Assembly: GCA_022579005.1 (NCBI GenBank)
Contig: MU401559.1
Span: 1-64,000 of the forward strand
Source: Poronia punctata
Lineage: Eukaryota > Ascomycota > Sordariomycetes > Xylariales > Xylariaceae
Direction of reading: 5' to 3'
DNA: 64,000 nt
Below, piece by piece: positions 46,409-58,100 of this stretch (its first letter is position 1; each line of letters begins with the position of its first letter). Under the pieces are notes generated by a model that did no database searches, was not told the DNA's origin, and worked only from the letters and a program-made list of their open reading frames with translations. Position numbers and translations under genes: made by a program.

Positions 46409-47804
46409 ATGATGGCAGCCATACCTGGGTTTGTTGGCTTTGCAGTTGGTAAGTTCAATTCTGGGTTGGAACTTTGGGAGTATCAACTAACTGAATTTAG
46501 ACGAAGATATTAGTACTTCACTAGCAAAACGAGACTGCCTCGCTTGTCCGGATGTAGCGCCCGATTGCCCTAGTTGCGCGGAAGATGAGATCTGCGTCAC
46601 GGTCACCCCGGAATGCGTGTGTCCTTGGGCCGAATGTCAACCCGACCCGGCCAAGATTGGATCGAAAGAGGAAAGCTCGGGGCCGAACGCTGGTGCCATC
46701 GCTGGCGGCGTAATAGGTGGTCTTGCTCTGATTGCCGTTTTAACGTATCTGCTATGGAGATTCTGTATCAAGAACAAGAGAGGGAGCTACGAAGAGCAGT
46801 GGCAAGGGGATGGTGAACGCACAAAGGAACATATGGAAAACGATTTTGCTTCGAGGCGGTCGCAGAGAGAGTCGACACATACAGTACACTCTATTGCCTC
46901 GACGGTGCTCACCAGGGCATCGAATATTATCCAGATCGCGTACATTCCAGGAGTCACCAACCGAGCGACGCCGACCTCCCCAACGCTCCTAGTTCCCCCC
47001 GTTCCGCCGATTCCCATCGCCCATGCCGAGAGCGCTACGTCCTCCCCATACGAGGACCAACATTTCTTCGTGCCAGGCGACCTTCGCGACTCAACGTATT
47101 CCGGTATCTCCAACTACACTGACAGAACTTCGTACGCGCGCACGTCCTACGCCCCTCGCTCTAGTGTAGCTTCCACCATATACGGCAAGAATGTGGTGGT
47201 GTCTCCCGTACCTGCCCAGAAGGGCAATTTCCTCAAACCATCTATTGTCAGCGTCAAATCACGCGCCGCAAGTACCAATAGCGAAGATTCGACGCCACCA
47301 GTGCCATCCATCAACCTCGAAAAGTACGAAAAGCCACCTCCTTCACCCGCCTTCAGCATTGGTTCCACATTCTTCAAAAACGCAAGTGCATCAACAGCCA
47401 CGACAGTACGGCCGCAGGTCGTTCGCGTCGGCAGCGGACCCAAGACTGTAGACATTAAGAGTTCTTCGTCCAAATCGTCTTCCTCAACCCTGGCGTCCAC
47501 CCCGATCGCAGAGCTTGAATGTTGCGAAACTCCGGTCGAGCTTCCCGCGGATAGTATTTGTATCCCCAAAGAAAAAGACTCGGCGAAGGTGACGGTTAGT
47601 GAAGTGGACACACCAAGTCCGAGTGACCAGGGGCCATTCTCTGACCCACCTTCGATAAAGATTTCGGGCACCAGAAGAAACAGCTCGCTTAGTGCCGTTA
47701 TTGAAGAGTCGACAAGGCGCGCCTCACAAATCGACCCTAATCGCCAGTCAGCTGCCACCAGGAATCACAGCCCATTTGGTGACGAAAATGCGTTGCGCGA
47801 GTAA
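46409..47804 (+). CDS. Opy2-like membrane anchor
   Basis: Yeast Opy2 anchors the adaptor Ste50 at the plasma membrane and so feeds the HOG and filamentation MAP-kinase pathways. Exons are 46409-46448 and 46501-47804; the intron is 52 nt with GTAAGT, CTAAC and TTTAG. The product has 447 residues (445-446 if the second ATG at 46412 is used). The short outer part carries eight Cys between 26 and 59 in the Opy2 pattern: CLACPDVAPDCPSC, then EDEIC, ECVC and EC. A single membrane segment spans about 78-99 (GAIAGGVIGGLALIAVLTYLLW), followed by basic RFCIKNKRG. The long cytoplasmic tail is rich in Ser, Thr and Pro, with repeats such as SYARTSYAPRSS, and ends near SPFGDENALRE. No classical signal peptide precedes the Cys domain. 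Confidence 0.88.
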
Positions 47805-49333
47805 TCTGTCGACGCCGGGTACAATTTCCACTGGTGAAAAGAATAACTTGCATCATCACGAGCTACGGGGTACGCGGGCAGCACATGATTGAATCTAACG
47901 GGGGTTCCTGTTCTATTGTTACTATTTGTTCCTGTTTTACCAATTACGCGCTGGGAGAAGATGAGGCGCGTTTGGGTCACAAGCTCTACTATTTATTTCC
48001 TACTATGATTATAGCGCCGTTTTTCTGTTACTTTTTCGGGAGGTTTTCGGCCGATACCACGATAGAGACACCTATTATCCCACTTCCCAAGTCCTTAACC
48101 ATGTCTATGCCTTTACCCAAAGCAGAACGCGGGTTTGGTCGACATCGTCCTTCATGCTATTGATTGGATGGCGTTCAGGTTACATAAACCCTACCTGCCA
48201 TGTAAGGAAATTGATCTTGTATGTACCTACGTGCCTCTCGGGTCGTGGCCTTTCGCACGTGGCCAACAACTCGTGCCTGCAAATATATGGCAAAAATTGA
48301 TTTGTACATATTATACCACGGTGTCAGTCTTTGATGGCGAAGTACTGATTTATTTTTTCTTCCATTGCATGTGCCTTTTGCAGTGGGCTATTCGTCTCGA
48401 CTCTTTCTAGTCTTGTTTATACTTGTAGACATCCTTGATTAAAACATGGGGTTTGGCCGGCTCAGGATCCTACAAATATCAGGTTTTTAGCTCTTTAAAC
48501 TCATTACCCTGGCGGATTTCAGTCTATTAATTGAGATCTCTTCCAAACCATTGCCCTTATTAGCCGGCAACTTTGTCTCTGATTTGGAGTTGTTTGTTTT
48601 AAGTCCCTCTTATGTCCAAAGGGGTGCCTACATAGAAGCTTCCCCTGGTCCCCTGATGGAACGATGCCGCAGAGTTAGAACCAATGAGTAGACAGGAAGC
48701 TCAGCCATCTAGATACCTATACTTCATTCGTCCCAGAAGGAGTCTGTAGAAGTATAATTGATGAGAACATATGGTTGGTCGTAAAGTGCAGCGACTCCCT
48801 CCTCCTTTGCCTGTCTCTGCAGGAAAGTTTGTAGATGCACGTGAGATTCAGGATGCTTGGATATTGCACTTTGTCCTGTGCTACCGTAGAAGTAGAGATT
48901 AGGGTTGTAAATCTTTTAGAAGAGACATGACGTTTGAAGACCTCACCTACATATCTACGAGAAGAGATATCACCCTCTAATAGGTATTTATGATCATGAT
49001 GCTCGAGGGGAGTCTGTCAACCTGAGATTCATTGGTCCCACCAGGTGCTGACAGTTGCGTCCGGTCAACCGGGCACATGAGTCACTTGAAGAAGCCCGAA
49101 CAGGAGCACGGAGTCATGAGGAGAACGGACCCAACCAAGTGCCTGAATAGACCAGATAAAAGCCTAGCGCGTCAAGGGAAACCCACTTTAGCCCGTACTC
49201 AATCGACCCCTCCGATGTCTGCCCCTCAACCCCACCACGATTGCCAAATAATTCATTTCTGAGCGTTGAACGGCGTCTTCCAACAGGCGATTTTCCTACA
49301 CGCCGAACTTACACACACGAATTGCACTTCACA
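47805..49333. other. Between Opy2 gene and threonyl-tRNA synthetase gene
   Basis: The 3' flank of the Opy2 gene and the promoter of the synthetase. The frame of the synthetase stays open upstream to about 49241 but has no ATG before 49334. No other gene seen. Confidence 0.5.
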
Positions 49334-51931
49334 ATGTCTTCCAAGAAGGGAAAGTCCAAGCCCGCCGAAGGGACCAGAGTCGACCTCGAGCTTCGCCCGG
49401 CTCCTTCGTTTTTGGACCACCGTATTAGTCTTTTCGAAAAGTTGTGGAACGAGCAACAAGAAGCGGCAGCACAGAAACCGCGCGAAAGCATCAAGATCAC
49501 ACTACCCGACGGAAAAGTCCACGTCGGCACATCATGGGAGACTACACCATTGGAAATCGTCCGAGGCATCAGCAAGAGCTTGGCCGAGCGCACAGTCGTC
49601 GCCAAGGTCAATGATGAGCTTTGGGATCTTACTCGCCCTTTCGAAGGTGATGCGACACTGTCGTTCCTCGACTTCACTACCGAAGAAGGCAAGAAAGTCT
49701 TCTGGCACTCGTCGGCGCATATTCTAGGAGAAGCAGCCGAACGCAGGTTCGGTGCACATCTGGCCATCGGCCCCCCAACCACAAATGGTATGTCGCGTTG
49801 CAGACTCCCGGCGGCTGAAACCAATTACCTCGACTGGATAAAGAGCTAACCGGGGACGCATTCAGGCTTCTACTACGAGATGGGACTCCCCGAGAATAGG
49901 GCAGTCAGCTCCACCGAAGATGTCGACCCTCTCACCACATTGGCCCATAACATCATCAGCGAGAAGCAGCCTTTCCAGAGGTTGACAGTCACCAAGGAAC
50001 AGCTCCTCGAGATGTTCAAGTCCAACAAATACAAGCAACATATCATCGGCGACAAGATCCCCGACGGCACTTCCACTACCGTCTATAGATGTGGCCCCCT
50101 AATCGATCTATGCCGGGGTCCCCACGTCATTGACACTAGCAAGATCAAGGCGTTCAGCATTCTGAAGCTGTCAGCATCCTACTTCCTTGGCGACCCTACC
50201 AACGACTCCCTGCAGCGTGTCTACGGTATCTCGTTCCCCGACAAGAAGCAGCTCAGCGAACACCTCAAGTTCCTCGAGGAGGCCGCTAAAAGAGATCATC
50301 GGAGAATTGGAAAGGACCAGGAACTGTTCATGTTCCATGACCTCTCGCCCGGATCTTGCTTCTTCCTTCCCCATGGAAGCATAATATACAATACTCTGCA
50401 ATCATTCATCCGCAAGGAATACTGGACACGTGGATACCAGGAGGTCCATTCACCCAACATGTTCAATTCCGCTCTGTGGAAGAAATCTGGCCATTGGGAA
50501 CGTACGTCACATGGATTTCTTACGGATTGATGGCCAGTACACTGATTCTTCACTAGATTACCATGAGGACATGTTCACCTTCGAGGTAGAGAAGGATATC
50601 TGGGCCTTGAAGCCCATGAATTGCCCTGGTCACTGTCTCATCTTCGGGTCTCGGGCTCGTAACTACCGAGAGCTACCCATCCGTATGGCCGAGTTTGGTG
50701 GTAAGTAAAAGTTGTACAGTATTCGGGGGGGCTTACTTCCCATCGAGGATTTTCATAGCTGACATGGTTCATAGTGCTTCACCGAAACGAGGCATCCGGC
50801 GCTTTGGGCGGCTTGACCCGTGTCCGTCGTTTTGTGCAAGACGATTCTCACATCTTCTGCACGGAAGACCAGGTAAGATATCTCGCCTGTTGGTCATATA
50901 GGCCGGATAGCTGACTGTGTAAAGGTTGGTGACGAAGTGTCCGGCGTGTTCGACTTCCTCCAAAGTGTATACGGCAAACTCGACTTCTCCTTCAAGCTGA
51001 AGCTATCGACACGCCCTGAAAAGTTCTTGGGAAATATTGAAACCTGGGATAAGGCTGAGAAGACACTGTCGGGTGCTCTCGATAAATTCTGCGCTAATAA
51101 GGTGCCCTGGGAATTGAATCCCGGTGATGGTGCATTCTATGGACCGAAGGTTGATATCACAATCACGGATGCCCTCGGCCGCGACTTCCAGGTAAGTAAT
51201 GTCATGGACGTCGAATCGTTCCGTTGTTACCCGCCGCCGCCCCTACGGATTAGGTAGTAGAACATTCCATGCTGACTACTTCCGTAGTGCGCAACAATTC
51301 AACTAGATTTCCAACTGCCAGAACGATTCGACCTGTCGTACCAGGCGGCCGATGACGCATCAGGCACGACCACCACACCCGCTGTCGAGGGAGAGAGTGG
51401 TCCTAAACAGGGCCATGTCCGCCCGGTCATCATTCACCGAGCCATCTACGGCAGTTTCGAACGCTTCATCGGTATCTTGACGGAACATTTTGGCGGCAAA
51501 TGGCCTTTCTGGATAAGCCCTCGTCAAGTCATGATCATTCCCGTCATGGTGGGCGCATATGACTACGTCAAAGAGATACAGACGCTGCTGCGGAAGAATG
51601 AGTTCCACGCCGACGTTGACCTAAGCGCCAACACACTTAACAAGAAGATTCGGAGCGCGCAGTTGCTCCAATACAACTTTATCCTCGGTAAGAAAGAAAC
51701 GGCCCAAGCTTCTTTTCTTTTTCCCCCCTTTCTTGCAAGACTGACGCAATGTTTTTATTATATTTAGTCCTCGGTGCCAAAGAACTTGCCGATCGCACCG
51801 TCACTATCAGAAGCCGAGATTCGGCAGAGAAGACGCAGAGCGCTGAACAAGTCGTTTTACCGTTGGATGAGGCCATTGAAAAGTTCAAGGCATTGAGGGA
51901 ATCCCAAGGTCTACAGAATAAGCTCGAGTAG
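49334..51931 (+). CDS. Threonyl-tRNA synthetase, cytosolic type
   Basis: Class II enzyme charging tRNA-Thr with threonine. Hand-spliced exons are 49334-49787, 49866-50501, 50557-50700, 50775-50872, 50925-51191, 51288-51687 and 51768-51931; the introns are 52-96 nt, and the product is 720 residues. The order is: N-terminal extension, TGS domain (about 55-120, [24 protein letters not shown]), editing domain with [14 protein letters not shown], second-additional-domain sequence [14 protein letters not shown], then the catalytic core with [26 protein letters not shown] (zinc Cys), motif 2 ([15 protein letters not shown]), [12 protein letters not shown] and motif 3 ([15 protein letters not shown]). 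The anticodon-binding domain follows ([14 protein letters not shown]...). All key residues are present. No mitochondrial presequence is seen after the chosen ATG, though upstream in-frame sequence has some Arg/Ser. Confidence 0.95.
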
Positions 51932-52333
51932 TAGGAATTTTAACCTAACTCGTGTTTGCTTACAAAGGGAAAAAAAAAAAAAAAAAAAGTGTGTTGTGCG
52001 TTATCAGCTAGGTTGGTAGTCCAGTCTACTTATTCATGATGACTGGTTTGTGGGAGGTCAGATCTATAGAGGTCAGAGAGGAGACCGGACAGAAATCGAA
52101 TGTAGCAGAAAGAAAGGAACGACTTTTTGATTGTCATGTTTGTGGTTATGATCATACTGCTGTGATAGGAGTAGTTTAAGTACCTAGTTGAAACTTGACT
52201 GGGTGAAGAATTAGAATTTTGACGTCGAAACAAGATGGCTGAACTTGAGATGTGACTACGCGTAGGTCAATCCAACTACTCACGATATCTTGCTAAGAGA
52301 TTGAGTGAGAAAACGAAGAAGAAATCTTAAAAA
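51932..52333. other. Between synthetase gene and tRNA-Gly
   Basis: The 3' flank of the synthetase gene, with a run of about 18 A near 51970-51987. No gene seen. Confidence 0.5.
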
Positions 52334-52404
52334 GCATCAGTGGTTTAGTGGTAAAATCCATCGTTGCCATCGATGGGCCCCGTGTTCGATTCACGGCTGA
52401 TGCA
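52334..52404 (+). tRNA. tRNA-Gly(GCC)
   Basis: Intronless, 71 nt. Acceptor GCATCAG pairs with CTGATGC, discriminator A. The D arm begins TGGTTTAGTGG. The anticodon arm is CATCG TTGCCAT CGATG with GCC at 52366-52368. The T arm is CCGTG TTCGATT CACGG. TTTT at 52410-52413 and further T runs follow as terminator. Confidence 0.95.
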
Positions 52405-52524
52405 TTCCCTTTTCTTTTTTCTTTTTTCTTTTTCTTTTTTACGTGTACTTATTACCCAGAATTTCTTTTTTATCCTGCCCCCCCCCCCCCCCTTTTTCTT
52501 GTTAGATTTAAAGAGTGTCTTATT

Positions 52525-52642
52525 ATCTTATCTATCCCTTTTCCTTTACAAGGTTTTAAAAGAGCGTGTTTTATTATCCAAGTTAAGTATCTTATCTATC
52601 CCTTTTTCCTTTACAAGGTTTTAAAAGAGCGTGTTTTATTAT
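52525..52642. repeat. Direct duplication, about 60-bp unit
   Basis: The stretch beginning TATCTTATCTATCCCTTTTCC and running through ACAAGGTTTTAAAAGAGCG and TGTTTTATTATC is present twice in tandem with few differences. It lies 120 bp past tRNA-Gly. Confidence 0.85.
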
Positions 52643-53117
52643 CTAAGTTAGGTATCTAATCTTTCTTGGATTGCATGTTAACAATTGTAGGTTAGTTTAG
52701 TTTATTAGGTTTGCTTTAAATTACTATAACGTAAACAATTTACTCTTCTGCCTTCTTTGTCTCCTCGGGAAAGGTAGACGGGAATTGTCATTTTTGAAAC
52801 CCCCTGAAGAGCCCTTCCCCGGATTTATGTGTGGGTAGGTAGGTAAAGTAGTTGTGTGAACCAGTTAAGTAACTGCAAGACAAGACAGGAAAACTCGGAT
52901 GCGGTGCAGGTGGACCTGATGTACGTAGGAAGGAGGCATAGCCCGAATAATAATAAATATACGTGTGCAAGTAGAATTAGGTCAACGGCAGCGGGACAGT
53001 TCGGGGGCATCTGGGGGGGGGGGGGGGTTCCTGTTATCCACTTGCCGGGTCCGTGCCAGATCTAGGTTAGGGAACGTCAAAGCATAAGGTGGACAATCGG
53101 AGGTGGAAAGGTTACCC

Positions 53118-53119
<2 letters not shown>

Positions 53120-53150
<31 letters not shown>
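53120..53150. repeat. A31 homopolymer
   Basis: Uninterrupted run of 31 A between CCCGC and CCCGTGCC, 350 bp upstream of the dehalogenase-type gene. No target duplication or retroposon body is visible beside it. Confidence 0.9.
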
Positions 53151-53152
<2 letters not shown>

Positions 53153-53498
53153 CGTGCCGGGACGTCTACTGGAAACCCGGTTGCGGTCGATCCCCTTTGT
53201 CCACGGGCGGAGCCGAGGTAGAGTTTATTGGGGTTTGGCGGGGAAGTCATGATTGCGCCATCCAGCGTTTTTTTTTTTGGTCCACTATACACACACGTAC
53301 ATGTATATGCCGGGGGTTGCATGAACTCCAAGTACCTACCTATCCATATAAAGGAGTTGAGTTACCTCGTACAGTAAATAGTAACGTGCTAGAAAGGCCA
53401 CAGATAATCCGTTCCTCTGCGGGTACTGTTCGTTGGCATCGGATTCTGTTTCAGTTCTACCTGTCACATTTTAGCTCGTGCGGAACAGACATTTCAAC

Positions 53499-54771
53499 AT
53501 GGCTACACCACCGGAAACGCTAAAAGACATCAAGGCTCTGACTTTTGACGTTTTCGGCACCGTGGTTGATTGGCGCTCAACAGTGGTCGCTGAGCTGATT
53601 AAGCGGGCTCGAGACAAGGTCGCCTCCGCCTCCTTCGGCACATTGCCCGAAGGGCTGCAATTCCGGTTCAGGGCCATCTCTGACGAGGACTGGGCCAGAT
53701 TCGCACAGGAATGGAGAAATTCTTACGGCCGATTTGTCGTCAGTTTCGTCCCGGGACAGACGGAGTGGAAAGACATCGACGCTCATCATTATGATAGCCT
53801 CAAGGTATTGTTGCAGGACCGGGACGTGACGGGTGTGTACGACGAGGACGAGGTGAAGTCGCTCAGTCTTATTTGGCATTATTTAAAACCATGGGATGAT
53901 TCGGTGTCGGGGCTCCAGAAGCTCGGGACGAGATACGTCACAGCCACACTATCAAACGGGAACCGCTCCCTGTTGGGGGATCTCAACTCACACGGGTCTC
54001 TGGGCTTCCAACATATCATATCAGGCGAAGACTTTGGCGCCTACAAGGTAAGGGAGGCCCTCCTGTTGGAGATTCCCGTCACACCGCCCTAGCTTTCCGA
54101 CATGCACAAACACAAGCTGGATTTACATACCTTACGATCCTAGTAGGAATTCTCTGTTCTTGTGACCGGTATGCTGTGACACTACAGCATATACACTTAG
54201 CTAACACTTTTGGCGCATAGCCTCATCCAAGCGTGTATTTGGGTGCCGCCAGAACTCTCGACCGTCAGCCGAATGAGGTAGCGATGGTTGCTACACATCT
54301 TTCAGATCTTCACGCGGCTAGGGCCGCCGGACTGCGGACGATTTACGTCGAAAGAAAAGGCGAGGCGATTTGGTCGCAGTGAGTTCCGTCCGGGGTGGCA
54401 GGGCTGTTTGTTCCCGGGCAGCCTTGGCCTCCTTGACTCCTGAGCGGGAGCCCCGCAAGACAGTGCACTGACGGAATGTCTAATGTCTCAGAGACGATGA
54501 CCGTTGGAAGGATGCACGAAAATGGGTTGACTTGGTACGACAATCTCATTTTCCATGTCCCGTTACAACCATCAGGGAGCAGTTGTTGGGTATACCTAGT
54601 TGCCTTTGCATGCTCATTCTTGAAACCCCCTTTGTTGCGTCCGCATTGCGCTCTCACGCCGCGTCTTTTATACTTGGGGGATACTGACATTCCCTGCGCC
54701 CCTTGTAGTGGATTTCCGGGGAGGAGGAAGGTTTTATCGACTTGGCACGACGTCTAGGAATACCCCAGTGA
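53499..54771 (+). CDS. Haloacid dehalogenase, type II-like (HAD superfamily)
   Basis: HAD hydrolase most like (S)-2-haloacid dehalogenases; the true substrate in fungi is unknown. Hand-spliced exons are 53499-54047, 54221-54378, 54492-54534 and 54709-54771, with introns of 173, 113 and 174 nt, longer than in neighbouring genes. The product has 270 residues. Motif I is TFDVFGTVVDW (nucleophile Asp17), motif II lies in ATLSNGN, the motif III Lys lies at the exon 1/2 junction (GAYK/PHPSVYL), and motif IV is in ATHLSDLHAARAAGLRTIYVER. Splicing restores the usual end KWVDL-WISGEEEGFIDLARRLGIPQ. The start ATG at 53499 begins MATPPETLKDIKALTFD. The very short exon 3 (43 nt) makes this model the least certain of the spliced ones, but frame and homology agree at every junction. 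Confidence 0.88.
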
Positions 54772-55127
54772 GAGCTCCTAGATGTTTCACCTTCCCCACA
54801 CTTTGACCAAGGAGATATTTGTATTCCTTTGGTTGGGGGGAAGCGGGAGTGACGTATGGACGCCAGAAAACAAGAAAGGGCCGTTTATGGTGGCTGAGAA
54901 GGGTAGCAATACGTCGGCTTAACAAGCCGATATAAAGCTATTGGATGCTCATAGCTGTTCTGAACCTGAAATGATTCGTCTAGAGACCATCGTACTTGCA
55001 CCCCGTCAGCAATTGGCGCGTATCCAAACTGCCCAATTTCATTCGCCCAGTGCGTGCCTTGGTTGAAGGAATGTGTTGGAATATCGTCGGCGCGTCGCTG
55101 ACGGACCAGAAGTGAGTTGAGGTAAGT

Positions 55128-55163
<36 letters not shown>

Positions 55164-58100
55164 CGTTTCCGGATCTGCGCACTCCTATCCAGTGCTTGTG
55201 ACGACGGAAATATGTAGTACATCGATTACTGAGGTAAATGGTCTACTTTGTCGAGACGCCGGGGCTTGTGCAAGTTACGACGAGACTCACGAGAGCGGAT
55301 GACATGGGTCGACGACCAATAACCTCAGTTATTTTGATCACCCACCCAATATTGAATCGATTGACCCAATGATGAGGCTCTACTCCGCACTAAAGTGCAT
55401 CGGATCAATGTCCCGATCTAGTCCCTGCATACTCGCTTGGTGACCGCCAAATCGACCGGGCCGCATCTTGAGAGGCCGGCCCCGACCACTGCCAAGGGAA
55501 GTAAGCAAAAACATCGCAACTCTGAAGGGACGACAAGGCGTAGGTTCGCTGAAATAAGCTGACCCGAATTCTCGTCACCGCCACGACCCATGTCACCCAC
55601 CTTCGTCATCCTCTCCTTTTCTTCTTTCCTTTGCCATTTTTTCCTCTCTCGCTCCCTATACTTCCTGTCGTATATCGCATAGAGGATACGAATCATAGCT
55701 GTTGCAGCTGTATAGACCATCGGACCTCGCTGACCATATTACCCGCGGCTGAGGCTGAATTACGGTCTTCTGCTTGTCCCTGGCTTATCTGGACCCAGGC
55801 CAACCTCGCAGAAGACACGTCCATATGTCATAGATCCAAGATTTTGGCTAAGCTAGCCGGTCAAACGCTTAGCTCTCCGCTCTCAGCTTTCGCAGCCCGA
55901 GTCGCAGTGTCACGTCTCGGGGATGGAATCTTACTTTCAATAGGTATCGGTCAATTTGAACGGAGATGCCAGATCGGACCGCACTGGAAGAGTATGCAAG
56001 AATACTGACAGGGAAACATTTGGCGCACCAGGCATGGTGAGAAGGGAAAATGGTGGAATATAGCATGTTGAGAAAGGGATGAGACATTGAGTGCGCATTT
56101 GCAATCTTGATGACCGACTCACACCAGGACTGGAACGGCAGGCACCATGGTAGGCGCACAGTACCTACCTACGTGCAGATGCCAGAGACCGTACCTACCT
56201 CCTTAAGGAGTACCTTCCTTTCTGCCGTATATTCCTTAAGCTAGGAATAAGGGTTACACGCAGAGGTTAGATTAGGAGATATATGTGTAGTATACTATAC
56301 CTCCATGTGAGTAACTTACTGTACAGCAGATACGTGTTACGGTTGTAACTCACATATTTCCAATGACCTCGTCAAAAATCGTTATATGACAGCTTTGCGC
56401 TTGCTAAGTATAGTTCTCCGGAACCCGTCAACAAGCCGGGCCGGGAGTAACCGGCCTATCACCCTTAATATAGCCTACGTTTAGGTAGGAAACTGATGAA
56501 ACCGCCGTAGTACCTACATCGACTGCCCTGATACGAACCAGCTATTCTCGGCACTCGGGACCTTTGATATCGACGCTCCAATGCCGAGCTCCTTGACAAG
56601 AAACGCAACTTTCCAGGACGCTCTGCCGCCTGCGTGCCCTCTTGATCACACCAGTTGCTGACGGGCCAGAAATGGAACTAGAGGCTGCTAGGATAGCAGA
56701 GGACTGTTCTCAACTTCCTCTTCTAAAATGGCACTGCAAGACCAACTCTAGATGGTGTAAAGGCGGCCGTTTTGGGGAGTCTCATCTCGTCAAGTTAAGG
56801 GCTCAACGAACTACAAGAATAAAAAGGGTGACACATGAACGTGAAGTTCACATCTCCTCAGCCACCTACGAGTATGAGTACCTACTCGTACCTAGTGGGC
56901 TAAGCCGAGTCTAAGCAAAAGTGGTAAATGCGCTAAACCCAGTATGTCCTTTGCAGCAGTCGTGGTAAAACCTACATACCTAACCTAGACTAGAATAGTA
57001 CCCACAGATAACCGACCACCCCAAGGTGCCCCCACGTTTATCTGCCCGGCCTTTCTGTGCTGTACTCGTAGGACTTTGCGTCCTCCACATACCCGTAACC
57101 TTGACCTCGCCTTCGTCTTTGATCCTGTTTATTATATGCCTTGTTCCTCGGCTTTGAGTTGATTTTTATCTGTATAACATGCCTACGAGGAGTGGTTGGG
57201 TGAATAATAGGGTACTGTTGGAATGTTGCCTCTAGTATTTACAATGTGTTTGGAGGTTGAGTCTTTGCACCGTGCCCGTCCGTTAGTCGACTGAGAGTTG
57301 ATATTGCTGTTGGTTTCTCGACTCTTCAACCTCCTTCCCGTTGGGCATACGCGTAGGCATGTGTTCAAGTTGTTTCAAAAGAAAACGTCAGGGTTGCAAG
57401 ACGTATTACACAATGTAATCCGAGGTCAGTTAACAATGGTAGAGTAGATAACGTAGTAATTGGCATTTTGCCATGTGTTGTTATCATATCTCCCTCCCCG
57501 TCTCTTTCGGCTTATTACTGGAAACACCACAAACCCCAACCCCTAATCCCGTTTTCTATACAATAATCCCAACCCCTACCTCGTGGATTACTAGCCTAGT
57601 AGGTGTTATTATTGTACCCGTACCGGGAAAAGAAAAGAGAAAAAAATTTCTAATCCTTCGGCTCTCCACATCCGCCTCACCATTATCCTGGTCCTCTCTT
57701 TTGCTTCCGCCCTATCACATTTGCCAAGCTACCTATCTAGGTAGTCACTGGACTAGACTGACTAACAGGTGCCAGATACTGTACTGTAATCTTCCTACAG
57801 TTGATACGGAATGGGCACCGACACCGACAAAGCCTGTGATTTTTACATGTGGCCTGACCGATGTAGTCCTAGGTAGTCGGTTGGTTGTGTTCGCTCTGGC
57901 CCTAGTATGGCTAGCATGGGTGTACCACCGGTGTAAAGCTCAAAAGTTATAAGGAGTTTGATTTGCTATTTTTCTTGTTCTGCCATTAGGTTGATCATCG
58001 TGCGACATCTATGGAAATATCGAACTATGTCTATCTATACCGTTCGATAGTGTACTGAGTAGAAAGAATAAGGTTGGGCCAAATGTAAGCATGAATTTGC

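Larger units (their letters stand above)
52405..53498. other. Between tRNA-Gly and the dehalogenase-type gene
   Basis: It holds T-rich sequence after the tRNA, C15 at 52478-52492, a partial direct duplication of about 70 bp (TATCTTATCTATCCCTTTT...AAAAGAGCGTGTTTTATTATC, near 52525-52580 and again 52588-52642), G15 at 53013-53027 and A31 at 53120-53150. No gene seen. Confidence 0.6.

Noticed and set aside
53120..53150. A31 as the tail of a SINE or processed pseudogene
   Set aside because: No Pol III box, no gene-like body upstream and no flanking duplication.
57473..57952. 159-codon open frame with hydrophobic end
   Set aside because: Starts with an ATG but has no recognisable family, and Pro/Thr-rich parts come from simple sequence; not strong enough to call.
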